Counted from the stretch's first letter, positions 48,696-56,945 are shown. The stretch: 64,000 nt of DNA from Fibrobacter succinogenes (GCA_902768715.1 CACXMH010000004.1:97603-161602); one strand, 5' to 3'. Numbers and translations: made by a program. Notes: generated from the sequence alone by a model not told the origin.

Positions 48696-50237
48696 TTATT
48701 TCACGCGATAAATCGTCAGGGTCTTGCTGAATTCATAGCCTACGACAAGCAGGGCCTGGCCGTAGATGGGGCTCTTGTCTGCCGGAATGAACAGCAGGCC
48801 TTCAGGGCCGCGGTCCTTGGGGTCAAAGTAAAGGTCCACCAGTCTGGGGGCGGTTCGTGCCGACGTATCGACGCCCGTCAGGTCAAAGACCGCCACACCG
48901 CTGGAGCGTTCCAGCCCCACAAAGGCGTAGCGTTTGCCGTTCACCTCACCCACCGTCACGTTTTCCGGCTCGCAGCCCTTCTTGGGGCTACGGCTATCCA
49001 TCTTGACCTTGTCCTTCTTGGAATTCCAGTTGAAATAATCGGGAGCAAGCTTACCGAAAGCCCGTTCCAATTCTTCGCCACTGTCCCACAAGAGCCTTCC
49101 GCTCTCGCCATCGAACAAACTGACAGAACGGGTCCCGAACCCATAAACATAGGGGCACTTGCCGCCGGGAACTTCGTCTGGCCCCTGGTCGCAACGCTCC
49201 AACAAGCTCACCGTAAACTTTTTGAGATGCGGCGCCACATCTTCGTTGAACACAGTACGGTCCAGGCGTTCATCGGCCAGCAGGTCTGTTACTGTTCCTT
49301 CGTCAGTCCAGGCCTTGTAATCGTTCACGGAGGCGCCCTCGTTGGCGGTGAGCACCAGAGTCTTGCCGCCTACGGCAAAAGACGCCAGGCCATCGGGCTG
49401 ACGGAGCCCGCGGATGGGGTAGTTCTTGATTTTAATCTTCTCATCTTTCTTGACATCCAATCCGAAACCCGGCTTGGAATGGTCTACGTAACCCAGCGGG
49501 AAAACATCCACAATCTTCTCGGCGGCAATGTCCACCTTCGCCATGGCGTTGTTCTCTTGCAGGCTGACCCAGGCCCACTTGGAATCCTTGGAAACCGTGA
49601 TGTACTCGGGTTCCAGCGACCGCACAAAGCCCTGCACGCCGGGGCTGCGCACACCCTTCTTGCGGAGCGCAAGGGAATCCAGCCCCTTAAAATCCAGAAC
49701 CTTTGGCGTCAGCTTGTAGTCGTTGAGGCTTGCTCCGTGTTCAACGGAAAGGATGGCCACACCGCCTTCGGGATCTTCGTTATAGTCTGCGCTAGGCGTG
49801 CCTTCGCAGGCCACGAGAATCCTGCTACCGTCGGGGGTAAAGGTTACCATGTCAGGCAGGTGGCAGAGCCTTTGGGCTGATGCCACGGGAATCAGTCCCT
49901 CGGCATAGCGGAACAGTTGCACTTGTCCAAGGCCATGGTCGGGTTCTGCCGTTATGGAAACAGCCACTAGGTCACCGTACACCGTCACGCTGGTAGCGGG
50001 GCCATCCAGCTGGAGGCGGCTCTCTACCTTGGGATTCGCCTCGTCGGCAAAGCTCACCATTTCTATGAGTTTATCGCCGCCCACCACAAAGAGCATCTTT
50101 TTTTCGGGCATGTAGGCGGAAATTTCTGGAGCGGCCATCTGCAGGGTCACCACGGGCGTAAGCACGTTTCCCTTCTGGAAAACCTGTGCCGCCACCATAG
50201 AGGCAAGAACCGTCGCTATCAGCAGGAGCCGTTTCAT
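48696..50237 (-). CDS. Secreted choice-of-anchor I family beta-propeller protein
   Basis: A secreted protein of 513 residues with signal peptide MKRLLLIATVLASMVAA/Q. It matches the choice-of-anchor I family: VACEGTPSADYNEDPEGGVAIL, EPEYITVSKDSKWAWVSLQENNAMAKVDI, LVLTANEGASVNDY, CEPENVTVGEVNGKRYAFVGLERSSGVAVFDL and GPEGLLFIPADKSP. These repeats are beta-propeller-like and related to alkaline-phosphatase or esterase-like surface proteins. Function is not established. The C-terminus is short and shows no obvious sorting domain. I take the ATG at 50237 as start because it opens the signal peptide; it falls 13 bp before the stop of the upstream gene is cleared. Confidence 0.82.
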   Translation of the reverse strand: MKRLLLIATVLASMVAAQVFQKGNVLTPVVTLQMAAPEISAYMPEKKMLFVVGGDKLIEMVSFADEANPKVESRLQLDGPATSVTVYGDLVAVSITAEPDHGLGQVQLFRYAEGLIPVASAQRLCHLPDMVTFTPDGSRILVACEGTPSADYNEDPEGGVAILSVEHGASLNDYKLTPKVLDFKGLDSLALRKKGVRSPGVQGFVRSLEPEYITVSKDSKWAWVSLQENNAMAKVDIAAEKIVDVFPLGYVDHSKPGFGLDVKKDEKIKIKNYPIRGLRQPDGLASFAVGGKTLVLTANEGASVNDYKAWTDEGTVTDLLADERLDRTVFNEDVAPHLKKFTVSLLERCDQGPDEVPGGKCPYVYGFGTRSVSLFDGESGRLLWDSGEELERAFGKLAPDYFNWNSKKDKVKMDSRSPKKGCEPENVTVGEVNGKRYAFVGLERSSGVAVFDLTGVDTSARTAPRLVDLYFDPKDRGPEGLLFIPADKSPIYGQALLVVGYEFSKTLTIYRVK

Positions 50238-50250
50238 CTTATCAACGCCC

Positions 50251-50694
50251 CTAGTCAAAAATCAGCCAGAAAAGGAGCATGCCGACGGCAAGCCCGCCCA
50301 TAAAGGAGGAACTTGTCATCATGGCGGCCTGGCTCTTGGACTGTTTTTCCTTTTCCTTGCTCTTCTCGTTGGCTTCGATAGAAACGCTCAGGGCACGGGC
50401 GCAGGTCTCGTTGCTCTTCTTCATGGTCTCGTAACTCTGTTCCCAGTTCTTTGTCTTGGCCTGCTCCGAGTTGAGGGCGGCACGCAGGGAATCCTTTTCC
50501 ATCGAGCAGGAACTGTCCGCGACGGCCATCAGGCTATCCCTGTGGGCAATTTCCGACTTGAACTCTCCGCAGGTCTCCTGGGGGGCGGGCATCGTTGCGG
50601 CGGAGTCAGCCGGGGCTGCAACACTGTCCGCAACAGTCTCTGCGGCAAATCCCACCACACTAAACAACAACAATATGCAAAGAATTTTTCTCAT
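50251..50694 (-). CDS. Hypothetical exported protein with coiled coil and C-terminal membrane helix
   Basis: A 147-residue protein I do not recognise. It has a signal peptide (MRKILCILLLFSVVGFAA/E) and an Ala/Pro/Ser segment. A charged coiled-coil-like region contains three or four cysteines (ETCGEFKSEIAHRDS, ADSSCSMEKDSL, NETCARAL), and a transmembrane helix ends the chain (FMGGLAVGMLLFWLIFD). It lies 3 bp after the SUI1-like gene and just before the choice-of-anchor I gene, all on one strand. Confidence 0.7.
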   Translation of the reverse strand: MRKILCILLLFSVVGFAAETVADSVAAPADSAATMPAPQETCGEFKSEIAHRDSLMAVADSSCSMEKDSLRAALNSEQAKTKNWEQSYETMKKSNETCARALSVSIEANEKSKEKEKQSKSQAAMMTSSSFMGGLAVGMLLFWLIFD

Positions 50695-50697
50695 ATA

Positions 50698-51024
50698 TCA
50701 CCCTCCGGCGAGCTTCACCGTATAGCCTTTCTTTTCCAGTTCAGTCTTTAGGATGTTCCGCTTGTCGCCCTGGATTTCGATGTTGAAGTCCTTCACCGAG
50801 CCGCCTACCCCGCATTTCTGCTTAAGGGTGCGGGCCAGTTCTTTCAGGGCGTCTTCGTCCAGGGGGATGCCGGTCACAACGCTTGCCATCTTGCCGCCAC
50901 CCAGCCGTTTGAGCTGGATTCGCACCACGCCGTCGCCCTGGGGGCGTTCAGCCTTGGGCTTTTCTTCCTTGACGCGGCCGATACCGCTTGCAAAGACCAG
51001 CGTGGACCTATCTTCTATTGACAT
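50698..51024 (-). CDS. SUI1/YciH-family translation initiation factor-like protein
   Basis: This is a bacterial homologue of eIF1 (108 residues). The SUI1 core is VRIQLKRLGGGKMASVVTGIPLD...LKELARTLKQKCGVGGSVKDFNIEIQGDKRNILKTELEKKGYTVKLAG. In E. coli YciH has been linked to initiation fidelity; the role in Fibrobacter is unknown. I choose the ATG at 51024 (MSIEDRSTLVF) with GGAGG just upstream. It overlaps the end of the small membrane protein gene by 17 bp. Confidence 0.9.
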   Translation of the reverse strand: MSIEDRSTLVFASGIGRVKEEKPKAERPQGDGVVRIQLKRLGGGKMASVVTGIPLDEDALKELARTLKQKCGVGGSVKDFNIEIQGDKRNILKTELEKKGYTVKLAGG

Positions 51025-51199
51025 CCTTGCCTCCCCTGCCAAAGACAAAACCGAGAACCACGGCTACCAACACGTAAAACAGCACCGCCGAGAGGAGCGC
51101 CACCATTTCGGAGCCGCTCCATTTTTCCACCTGCACAAAGAGCAGCACGGAGCAGGGCATGGCCAGCAGGAACAGGATTCCGGGAAGCTTATTCTTCAT
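51008..51199 (-). CDS. Small two-helix membrane protein
   Basis: A 63-residue protein with two predicted transmembrane helices (LPGILFLLAMPCSVLLFVQV and VALLSAVLFYVLVAVVLGFVFG) and a charged C-terminus (GRGGKDVNRR). I do not recognise the family. Its 3' end overlaps the SUI1-like gene by 17 bp, so the two are likely coupled. AAGGA lies a few bases upstream of the ATG. A 7-bp repeat array lies between it and the xylanase gene. Confidence 0.65.
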   Translation of the reverse strand: MKNKLPGILFLLAMPCSVLLFVQVEKWSGSEMVALLSAVLFYVLVAVVLGFVFGRGGKDVNRR

Positions 51200-51221
51200 A
51201 TAAGGAAAGTTAGTTAGAGAA

Positions 51222-51284
51222 ATGTGTAATGTGAGATGTGAAGTGTGTAATTAGTCATCACACATTCCACACTCCACATTATTT
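51222..51284. repeat. Degenerate 7-bp repeat array with inverted arms
   Basis: Nine consecutive heptads: ATGTGTA, ATGTGAG, ATGTGAA, GTGTGTA, ATTAGTC, ATCACAC, ATTCCAC, ACTCCAC, ATTATTT. The left arm (TGTG words) is roughly the reverse complement of the right arm (CACA words), so the transcript could fold back. The array abuts the xylanase stop codon. Confidence 0.75.
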
Positions 51285-52922
51285 CAATTCCACCATTTCA
51301 CTCTTGCCGTTGACAGTCACCTTGTACTTGCCGGGGTAACCGCGGAACTTCACGTTGCCATCAGCGTCAGCCGTAAAGGTCCCGTTGGTGGTCCACACCT
51401 TGTGCCACAGGTCGTAAATCAGCTTGCCGGCAGGCTTTTCGCGACCGTCCATGGCCACGATACCGCCGTTCTTGACCCAGTGGCGGCCATCCCAGAATCC
51501 CCACAGCAAAATGCCTTCCACCGCCGGGTGGCTAAAGGCAATGCGCAGAATCATCTCGTAGCGCTTGGCCTGTTCGTCTTCGCCAAAATACATACCCTTC
51601 TGCCAGTCGCCAAAGTCCAGCTCCGTAATCTTGATGGGGAGCCCCAGAGAACCGAGCCTGTCCAGGCGGGCCTTGATAAAGGCCGGATTCAGCTGGCGGT
51701 CGCCAAAGTGGCACTGCACGCCGATACCGTGCACAGGGACTTTCCGGTCCAGCATTCCCTTGATCAAATCGTAGAAGCGTTCCGTTTCGCCGGCAGAAAC
51801 CACGTTGTATTCATTGATGAACAGTCTTGCATCGGGGTCGGCACGGTGGGCCCACACGTGGGCACTGTCCAGCAAGTCCCAGCCGCACTTGTTAAAGATG
51901 TAGGGCTCGTGGAAAGCCTCGTTCCACACGTCGTATTCCTTGATGCGGCCCTTGTATTCCGAAACGTCGCGGGTGATGCGGTCCTTGATCTTGCCCGCGA
52001 TTTCCTTGCAGCTGCCCTGGTTGCCAAAGTGCTTGTCATAGCCGTAACCCTGATGTCCCCAGATAAGCGTATGGGCGCGGAAGCCCCACTTGTAGGCATC
52101 TACATAGTCCAGGTACTGCTTGAATTCGTCGCGACGGATCTTGCCCTTCTTGGGCTCGTATTCCGGCCACTTGAACTGATTCTCGGGAACGCCATACCAG
52201 AAATACTTGTTGGCAGTCTTGCGGTACCAGGTCTCGATACTATCCTTGCTGGCATTCAACGCAAGTGCCGTACCGAAGGGGAACGCATGACGCATGAGTT
52301 CCACCTTCACAGCAGCGCCGGGAGCCGCCTTGAGGGTAAAGTCCTTCTTGCGGAGGCTGTCGATACGGGCGGCAGAACCATTGTACCAGCTCATGTCATC
52401 CAGGCCTTCCACCTTCTCGATAGTCACGTCGTCCATCTGCATCCAGCCCTTGGCAAGACCCACATGGAAAGTGACGTTGTTCAGTCCGTAACCTTTCTGG
52501 TCGGCAAGGAAAACCATGGAATAGGTCTTCCATTCGTTGGTGAGCAAGAAAGAGGCGCTTTCCTTTTGGCGGTAGTCCGGAGGGCCGCCCTGCACAATGG
52601 CGTTGATGGGCATGTTGCCCTTGGCCTTGAAGGTGAGGGTGTAGTAGGTAGAATCGGCAAGCCACTTGGGCGGCTGCAACTGCAGGCCCCAACTGGGGTT
52701 CGGAAGCTCGGTCACCGTGACCTTCACGCCTTCGCTGCCATCTACGCCAAGGCCTTTCTCGCCCAGCTTGCCCTCGTACTTGGCAGGGCCATCGGGGTTG
52801 TTCCAGATATACCAGCCACCGTCGCCATAGGCCAGGTCGCCGTTGTCCAGCACGTTCTGGGCCAGGGCAAAAGCCGACAGGGCACAAACCCCGATTCCAA
52901 CATTCCTTAAAACTTTAAACAT
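51279..52922 (-). CDS. Secreted GH10 endo-1,4-beta-xylanase
   Basis: This extracellular hemicellulase (547 residues) hydrolyses xylan. A signal peptide (MFKVLRNVGIGVCALSAFALA/Q) is followed by a CBM4/9-like carbohydrate-binding domain (about residues 22-170, NPSWGLQLQPPKWL..YYTLTFKAKG). The GH10 barrel (about 190-500) has the acid/base Glu in YDVWNEAFHEP and the nucleophile Glu in IKITELDFGDW. HTLIWGHQGYG and LLWGFWDGRHW are also present. A short C-terminal beta segment (RGYPGKYKVTVNGKSEMVELK) may be a sorting remnant. GAGGA lies upstream of the ATG, with TATATT further up. A 7-bp array starts at the stop codon. Confidence 0.95.
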   Translation of the reverse strand: MFKVLRNVGIGVCALSAFALAQNVLDNGDLAYGDGGWYIWNNPDGPAKYEGKLGEKGLGVDGSEGVKVTVTELPNPSWGLQLQPPKWLADSTYYTLTFKAKGNMPINAIVQGGPPDYRQKESASFLLTNEWKTYSMVFLADQKGYGLNNVTFHVGLAKGWMQMDDVTIEKVEGLDDMSWYNGSAARIDSLRKKDFTLKAAPGAAVKVELMRHAFPFGTALALNASKDSIETWYRKTANKYFWYGVPENQFKWPEYEPKKGKIRRDEFKQYLDYVDAYKWGFRAHTLIWGHQGYGYDKHFGNQGSCKEIAGKIKDRITRDVSEYKGRIKEYDVWNEAFHEPYIFNKCGWDLLDSAHVWAHRADPDARLFINEYNVVSAGETERFYDLIKGMLDRKVPVHGIGVQCHFGDRQLNPAFIKARLDRLGSLGLPIKITELDFGDWQKGMYFGEDEQAKRYEMILRIAFSHPAVEGILLWGFWDGRHWVKNGGIVAMDGREKPAGKLIYDLWHKVWTTNGTFTADADGNVKFRGYPGKYKVTVNGKSEMVELK

Positions 52923-53011
52923 AAGCCGTTCCTCGCTTTTCTAGCAATATAATAAATGCTATTCACTTTTCAGAAATCCATGGGCTCAAGTCCCCACAGG
53001 ATTTTCACATT

Positions 53012-53046
53012 TCAAAATTGAAGGGCGCCGCCTAGGCAGCGCCCTT
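53012..53046 (-). terminator. Terminator of the sigma-54 activator gene
   Basis: The perfect palindrome AAGGGCGC...GCGCCCTT (53021-53046) has GCCTAGGC as inner stem and is followed on the minus strand by CAATTTTG. It lies 46 bp past the stop. Confidence 0.7.
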
Positions 53047-53091
53047 ATTGTGAAGTTTTTGCTCCACTACATGACAAAGCAAGAATCAACC

Positions 53092-54615
53092 CTACTTGGA
53101 CTTGATGCCCAGCTTATTCATGCGGTAGTTCATCATGCGGGGAGACACGCCCAGGTCGCGACCGGCAGCCGAAATGTTTCCCTCGTTCCGCTTGATGGCC
53201 TCCGTGATGATTTCACGCTCGTAGTTATTCAGCATCACGTCGAGAGGCGCAATTTTCGTGCTGGTGGCACCCGACTGCCCCGTGCTGAGGCTAGTTTGGA
53301 GCGATGGCGGCAAGTTATAACTGTGAATACAGTCGTCGCTTGCGGTAAGCACCGCCCGTTCCATGCAGTTTTCCAGTTCGCGGACGTTGCCCGGCCAGTG
53401 GTAGCTCATGAGCAGGTTGATGGCCGTCGTAGAGAGCCGCACCACTTTCTTTGCATAACGCAGGTTCATCTTCTCGATGAAATGCTCCGCAAGCAAGATG
53501 ATATCGGACTTACGCTTGGCCAAGTCGGGCATGGAAATCGGGAAAATGTTCAGGCGGTAGAAAAGGTCTTCGCGGAACTTGCCCTGGGCTATGAGTTCTT
53601 CCAAGTTACGGCTGGTGGCCGCCAGGAATCGCACATCGGAATGGAGTTCCTCGTTACTGCCTACCCTACTGAAGGTGCGCTCCTGCAAGAACCGCAAGAG
53701 TTTCACCTGGGTCTGCATGGTAAGGTCACCGATTTCGTCCAAGAAGAGTGTGCCTCCGTTGGCGGCTTCGGCGCGACCGATACGGCGGTTCACCGCTCCC
53801 GTAAAGGCCCCCTTCTCGTGACCGAACAATTCACTTTCCACCAGGTTTTCCGGGAGAGCCGCACAGTTCAGGGTAATAAAAGGCTTGTCCTTTCTTGCAG
53901 ACAAATTCACAATAGCACGGGCTATCATCTCTTTACCCGTTCCACTACCGCCACGGATCAAGACCGTAGCGTCGCTGGGAGCTACCTGGCGTACCTGTTC
54001 GTAAATCAGCTGCATCTCCCGGCAGTTACCCACCAGGTCGCCCGGATTGTTAGAAAGCATGTCGCGGAGCTTGCGGTTCTCTTCCAGCATGGCCTCGCGT
54101 TCATTGTGCAGCTCGATACATTCGTTGGCGGCGTCGCCCGTGATGTTGGCGATAATTTCCAGCAGGGCCACGTCCCGGTCCAAGTCCGTCGTGCCATCCA
54201 CCGGGCGATCGATAGAGAGCGTGCCGATGACCTGGCCGTCGTGAATCAGCGGCACACAGATGAAGGCCACCTGGTTTTCGTAATGACGGCTCCCCGTGCG
54301 GTTCAAGAAGCGGGAATCCTTGCGAAGGTCGGGAATCACGTGACTGATGCCCCGCTCCGCCACATGGCCCGTAATGCCCTCGCCCATCCGGTAAAATCCA
54401 CGCTGTTTTTCGGATTCGTCGAGCCCACGGGACGCCTCGATCTTGAGGGTATCGCCAAAGAGGAGCGCGAAAGTGCCCCGCAACATGCCCAGTTCGGATT
54501 CAAGAATGCCGAGCACGTTTTCTAGCAGCTTTTCCACGTTGCGCTCGTGGATGATAGCGACGCTGATTTTTTGAATAACCGAAATTTCGGAACCGATGGG
54601 AATTGGCATGGACAT
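53092..54615 (-). CDS. Sigma-54-dependent activator (GAF-AAA+-Fis, NifA-like)
   Basis: This enhancer-binding protein (507 residues) activates RNA polymerase-sigma-54. A GAF sensor (about 15-170) has no receiver domain. The AAA+ domain (about 195-430) has Walker A ([13 protein letters not shown]), the sigma-54 contact loop GAFTGAV, Walker B ([12 protein letters not shown]) and [17 protein letters not shown] Fis-type HTH ends the protein ([26 protein letters not shown]), with a recognition helix like NifA. It lies 85 bp downstream of dapL on the same strand, separated by a 7-bp array. Two sigma-54 promoters in this window, before dapF and purF, are candidate targets. An alternative ATG at 54609 has TATCTT 6 nt upstream. 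Confidence 0.93.
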   Translation of the reverse strand: MSMPIPIGSEISVIQKISVAIIHERNVEKLLENVLGILESELGMLRGTFALLFGDTLKIEASRGLDESEKQRGFYRMGEGITGHVAERGISHVIPDLRKDSRFLNRTGSRHYENQVAFICVPLIHDGQVIGTLSIDRPVDGTTDLDRDVALLEIIANITGDAANECIELHNEREAMLEENRKLRDMLSNNPGDLVGNCREMQLIYEQVRQVAPSDATVLIRGGSGTGKEMIARAIVNLSARKDKPFITLNCAALPENLVESELFGHEKGAFTGAVNRRIGRAEAANGGTLFLDEIGDLTMQTQVKLLRFLQERTFSRVGSNEELHSDVRFLAATSRNLEELIAQGKFREDLFYRLNIFPISMPDLAKRKSDIILLAEHFIEKMNLRYAKKVVRLSTTAINLLMSYHWPGNVRELENCMERAVLTASDDCIHSYNLPPSLQTSLSTGQSGATSTKIAPLDVMLNNYEREIITEAIKRNEGNISAAGRDLGVSPRMMNYRMNKLGIKSK

Positions 54616-54627
54616 AAGATAGCAAAT

Positions 54628-54728
54628 GATGTGAGATGTGAAGTGTGAGATGACTAGTGATTAGCAGTTAGGAAAGGAGCGTGTCATGCGAAATTATTCA
54701 TTACACATTCCACATTACACATTGGAAG
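54628..54728. repeat. Degenerate 7-bp repeat array invading the dapL 3' end
   Basis: Left block: GATGTGA, GATGTGA, AGTGTGA, GATGACT, AGTGATT (54628-54662). Right block: TTATTCA, TTACACA, TTCCACA, TTACACA, TTGGAAG (54694-54728). The blocks are roughly reverse complements. The right block includes the last seven codons and stop of dapL. Confidence 0.75.
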
Positions 54729-55879
54729 GCGGTCAGGCGGAAGTATCCCTCGCCGCAGGGTCCAAAGCCGCTACCGGGTGTACCTACCACTTCGCAGGTA
54801 GCAAGCAGGCGGTCGAAAAAATCGAAGGACTTTTCGCCGCCTTCAATCTTCCACCAGATGTAGGGAGCATGCTCGCCGCCGAACACGGTATAGCCCGCAT
54901 CGGTGAGTTCCTTGCGGATAACCCCAGCCGTGCGCATGTAACCCGCAATGACCTCCTTGGTCTCCCGCCAGCCGACAGGGCTGTAAATGGCCTCGGCGGC
55001 TCGCTGGGTCACGTAGCTGACGCCGTTGAACTTGGTGCACTGGCGGCGGTTCCACATGGAATGAAGTTTCGAAAGTTCGTGAGGGATTACCGTGTAGGCG
55101 CAGCGCACGCCGGTAAAGCCCGCCGTCTTGCTGAAACTGCGGAACTCGATGGCGCAGGTGCGGGCTCCCGGAATCTCGAAAATGGAATGGGGCAGCGACT
55201 CGTCCTGGATGTAGCAGTTGTAGGCGCCATCGAACAGAATAATCGCACCGTTCTCGTTGGCGTAATCCACGAACTTCTGGAGCGTCTCGCGGCTGAGCAC
55301 CGTACCCGTGGGGTTGTTCGGACTGCAGAGGTAAATCATCTGCACCGGATTCTTGGGCAGGTCCGGCTGGAAGTTGTTTTCGGCTGTCGATGCGAGGTAG
55401 GTGACCTTAGAAAAATGTCCGTCATCTTGCAATACGCCGGCACGCCCGGCCATCACGTTGGAGTCCAGATAGACCGGATAGACGGGGTCCGGGATGGCAA
55501 TTTTTACATTTTCTGTAAAAAGTTCCTGAATGTTCGCCACATCGCACTTGGAACCGTCGCTGACAAAGATATCTTCCGGATCCATCTCAATCCCGCGGGA
55601 GGTGTACTCCCCCGCCACAATGGCCTGCCGCAAAAAGTCGTAGCCCTGCTCGGGCCCGTACCCGCGGAAAGTCCCCTTCTCCGCCATTTCGTCAACAGCC
55701 TTGTGCATGGCCTTGATAACTTCGGGGACAAGCGGCGTAGTCACGTCGCCGATTCCCAGACGGATAATGTCGGCATCGGGCTTTTTGCCCTGGTATTCGG
55801 CAATCTTTTTGGCGATGGTGGAAAAGAGGTAGCTGCCGGGAAGAAGATCGTAATTTGGATTGATGATTGATGAGTTCAT
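54701..55879 (-). CDS. dapL: LL-diaminopimelate aminotransferase DapL (3' end replaced by repeat)
   Basis: DapL converts tetrahydrodipicolinate directly to LL-diaminopimelate with PLP and glutamate, for lysine and peptidoglycan. Seen are ADIIRLGIGDVTTPLVPEV, RGYGPEQGYDFLR, FVSDGSKCDVANIQEL, YLCSPNNPTGTV and the PLP lysine region EFRSFSKTAGFTGVRC. TPGSGFGPCGEGYFRLTAF is also present. After LTAF the family normally continues for about 16-20 residues (a C-terminal helix). Here it reads QCVMWNV and stops, because the sequence has entered a 7-bp repeat array. The start overlaps the dapF stop by one base (TAATG). Loss of the last helix may or may not affect activity. Confidence 0.92.
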   Translation of the reverse strand: MNSSIINPNYDLLPGSYLFSTIAKKIAEYQGKKPDADIIRLGIGDVTTPLVPEVIKAMHKAVDEMAEKGTFRGYGPEQGYDFLRQAIVAGEYTSRGIEMDPEDIFVSDGSKCDVANIQELFTENVKIAIPDPVYPVYLDSNVMAGRAGVLQDDGHFSKVTYLASTAENNFQPDLPKNPVQMIYLCSPNNPTGTVLSRETLQKFVDYANENGAIILFDGAYNCYIQDESLPHSIFEIPGARTCAIEFRSFSKTAGFTGVRCAYTVIPHELSKLHSMWNRRQCTKFNGVSYVTQRAAEAIYSPVGWRETKEVIAGYMRTAGVIRKELTDAGYTVFGGEHAPYIWWKIEGGEKSFDFFDRLLATCEVVGTPGSGFGPCGEGYFRLTAFQCVMWNV

Positions 55880-56709
55880 TAAATTGCCCCTCTAAATACT
55901 TCAGTCGCAGGGCCGGTCATGAGGACGGGGCCGCCTTCTAGATGCTTGATGTGGAGCGTCCCTCCGTCGAGAATGATGTCGGCTTCGGCGTCCACGCGGC
56001 CCGTGCGCTGGGCCGCAACGAGGGTGGCGCAACTTCCGGTTCCACAGGCCATGGTGACGCCACAGCCTCGTTCCCAAACCCGCATGCGGATTTGGGTGGG
56101 CGCCCCCTGCTCTGCAGGCAAGACCTGCGCAAACTCGATGTTACAGCGGTCCGGGAACTGCTTATCTACTTCCAGGACACTCCCCCACTTTTCCAGCTGG
56201 ATCTTCTCGATGTCATCGACGAAAATAACCGCATGGGGATTTCCCATAGAGACCGTCTCGGCGGTAAAGTCGAAACTGTCGGCAGAAAGCTTGATACTCC
56301 CGAGGAAATCCCTGGGGAGGCCCATATCCACACAGACCCGACCGTCTTCCAGAAGCGAGGGCTTCACAAGGCCGCTCTTGGTATGCAGAACAAAGACCTT
56401 GGTGCCGGCATCCTTGGCAAGTCCGCGACTGACAATGAACTTTGCCACGCACCGCGTGGCGTTCCCGCACATGGCGGCCTCCGAACCGTCGGCGTTAAAG
56501 ATGCGCATCTCGAAATCAACACCCTTGGTGCAGCCGTCGCCCTCCAGCGGAGTCACAAGGACAACTCCGTCGGCGCCGATACCGAAACGGCGGTCGCAAA
56601 GTTTTATGATTCTCTGTTCAGATCCATCGCCAAGGTCCAGCGATTCACCCGGCTCCAGCAACACAAAATCGTTGCCCAGGCCGGTCCATTTTGAAAATTT
56701 TAAGCTCAT
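55879..56709 (-). CDS. dapF: Diaminopimelate epimerase DapF
   Basis: DapF interconverts LL- and meso-diaminopimelate. The 276-residue product has the N-terminal KWTGLGNDFVLLEPG, the active-site cysteines in AAMCGNATRCVAKF and TMACGTGSCATLVAA, MGNPHAVIFVDD and MRVWERGCG. I choose the ATG at 56709 since the family begins a few residues before the KWTGLGNDF motif. A perfect sigma-54 promoter predicts transcription from about 56710, so the mRNA would be practically leaderless. It is the first gene of dapF-dapL, coupled by TAATG, and possibly extends into the sigma-54 activator. Confidence 0.94.
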   Translation of the reverse strand: MSLKFSKWTGLGNDFVLLEPGESLDLGDGSEQRIIKLCDRRFGIGADGVVLVTPLEGDGCTKGVDFEMRIFNADGSEAAMCGNATRCVAKFIVSRGLAKDAGTKVFVLHTKSGLVKPSLLEDGRVCVDMGLPRDFLGSIKLSADSFDFTAETVSMGNPHAVIFVDDIEKIQLEKWGSVLEVDKQFPDRCNIEFAQVLPAEQGAPTQIRMRVWERGCGVTMACGTGSCATLVAAQRTGRVDAEADIILDGGTLHIKHLEGGPVLMTGPATEVFRGAI

Positions 56710-56720
56710 GCCCGCCAATT

Positions 56721-56736
56721 TGCAAAAAATGTGCCA
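56721..56736 (-). promoter_or_regulatory. Sigma-54 promoter of dapF-dapL
   Basis: TGGCACATTTTTTGCA on the minus strand, a full match to the TGGCAC-N5-TTGCA consensus. The -12 C is at 56722, so the start is expected near 56710, one base before the dapF ATG. Confidence 0.82.
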
Positions 56737-56812
56737 ATTTTACAAAATTTGTTAAATTTCTCTAAAATTTGCGATTTTAAGACAATTATGGGGATTTTTA
56801 TCACTTTTACAT

Positions 56813-56829
56813 TTTACATAAATTGTAAA
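56813..56829. promoter_or_regulatory. 17-bp palindromic operator, dapF proximal
   Basis: TTTACATAAATTGTAAA: half-sites TTTACA and TGTAAA with a 5-bp spacer. Its centre is about 111 bp upstream of the predicted sigma-54 start of dapF. Confidence 0.65.
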
Positions 56830-56843
56830 CCATATAATCTTTA

Positions 56844-56860
56844 TTTACATAATTTGTAAA
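56844..56860. promoter_or_regulatory. 17-bp palindromic operator, dapF distal
   Basis: TTTACATAATTTGTAAA, same dyad. Its centre is 31 bp from the proximal site, about three helical turns, and about 142 bp upstream of the predicted start. Confidence 0.65.
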
Positions 56861-56945
56861 ACCGTTTTCAGAGCAGGGTTTTAGGGGCAGAGCCCCTAGG
56901 AGAGGGGGTGGCGGAAGCCCCGGCAGAGTGCGTAGATGAAGTGAG

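Noticed and set aside
56813..56860. NifA-type site (TGT-N10-ACA) for the NifA-like activator
   Set aside because: The dyads are TTTACA-N5-TGTAAA; I find no TGT-N10-ACA at these positions on either strand.
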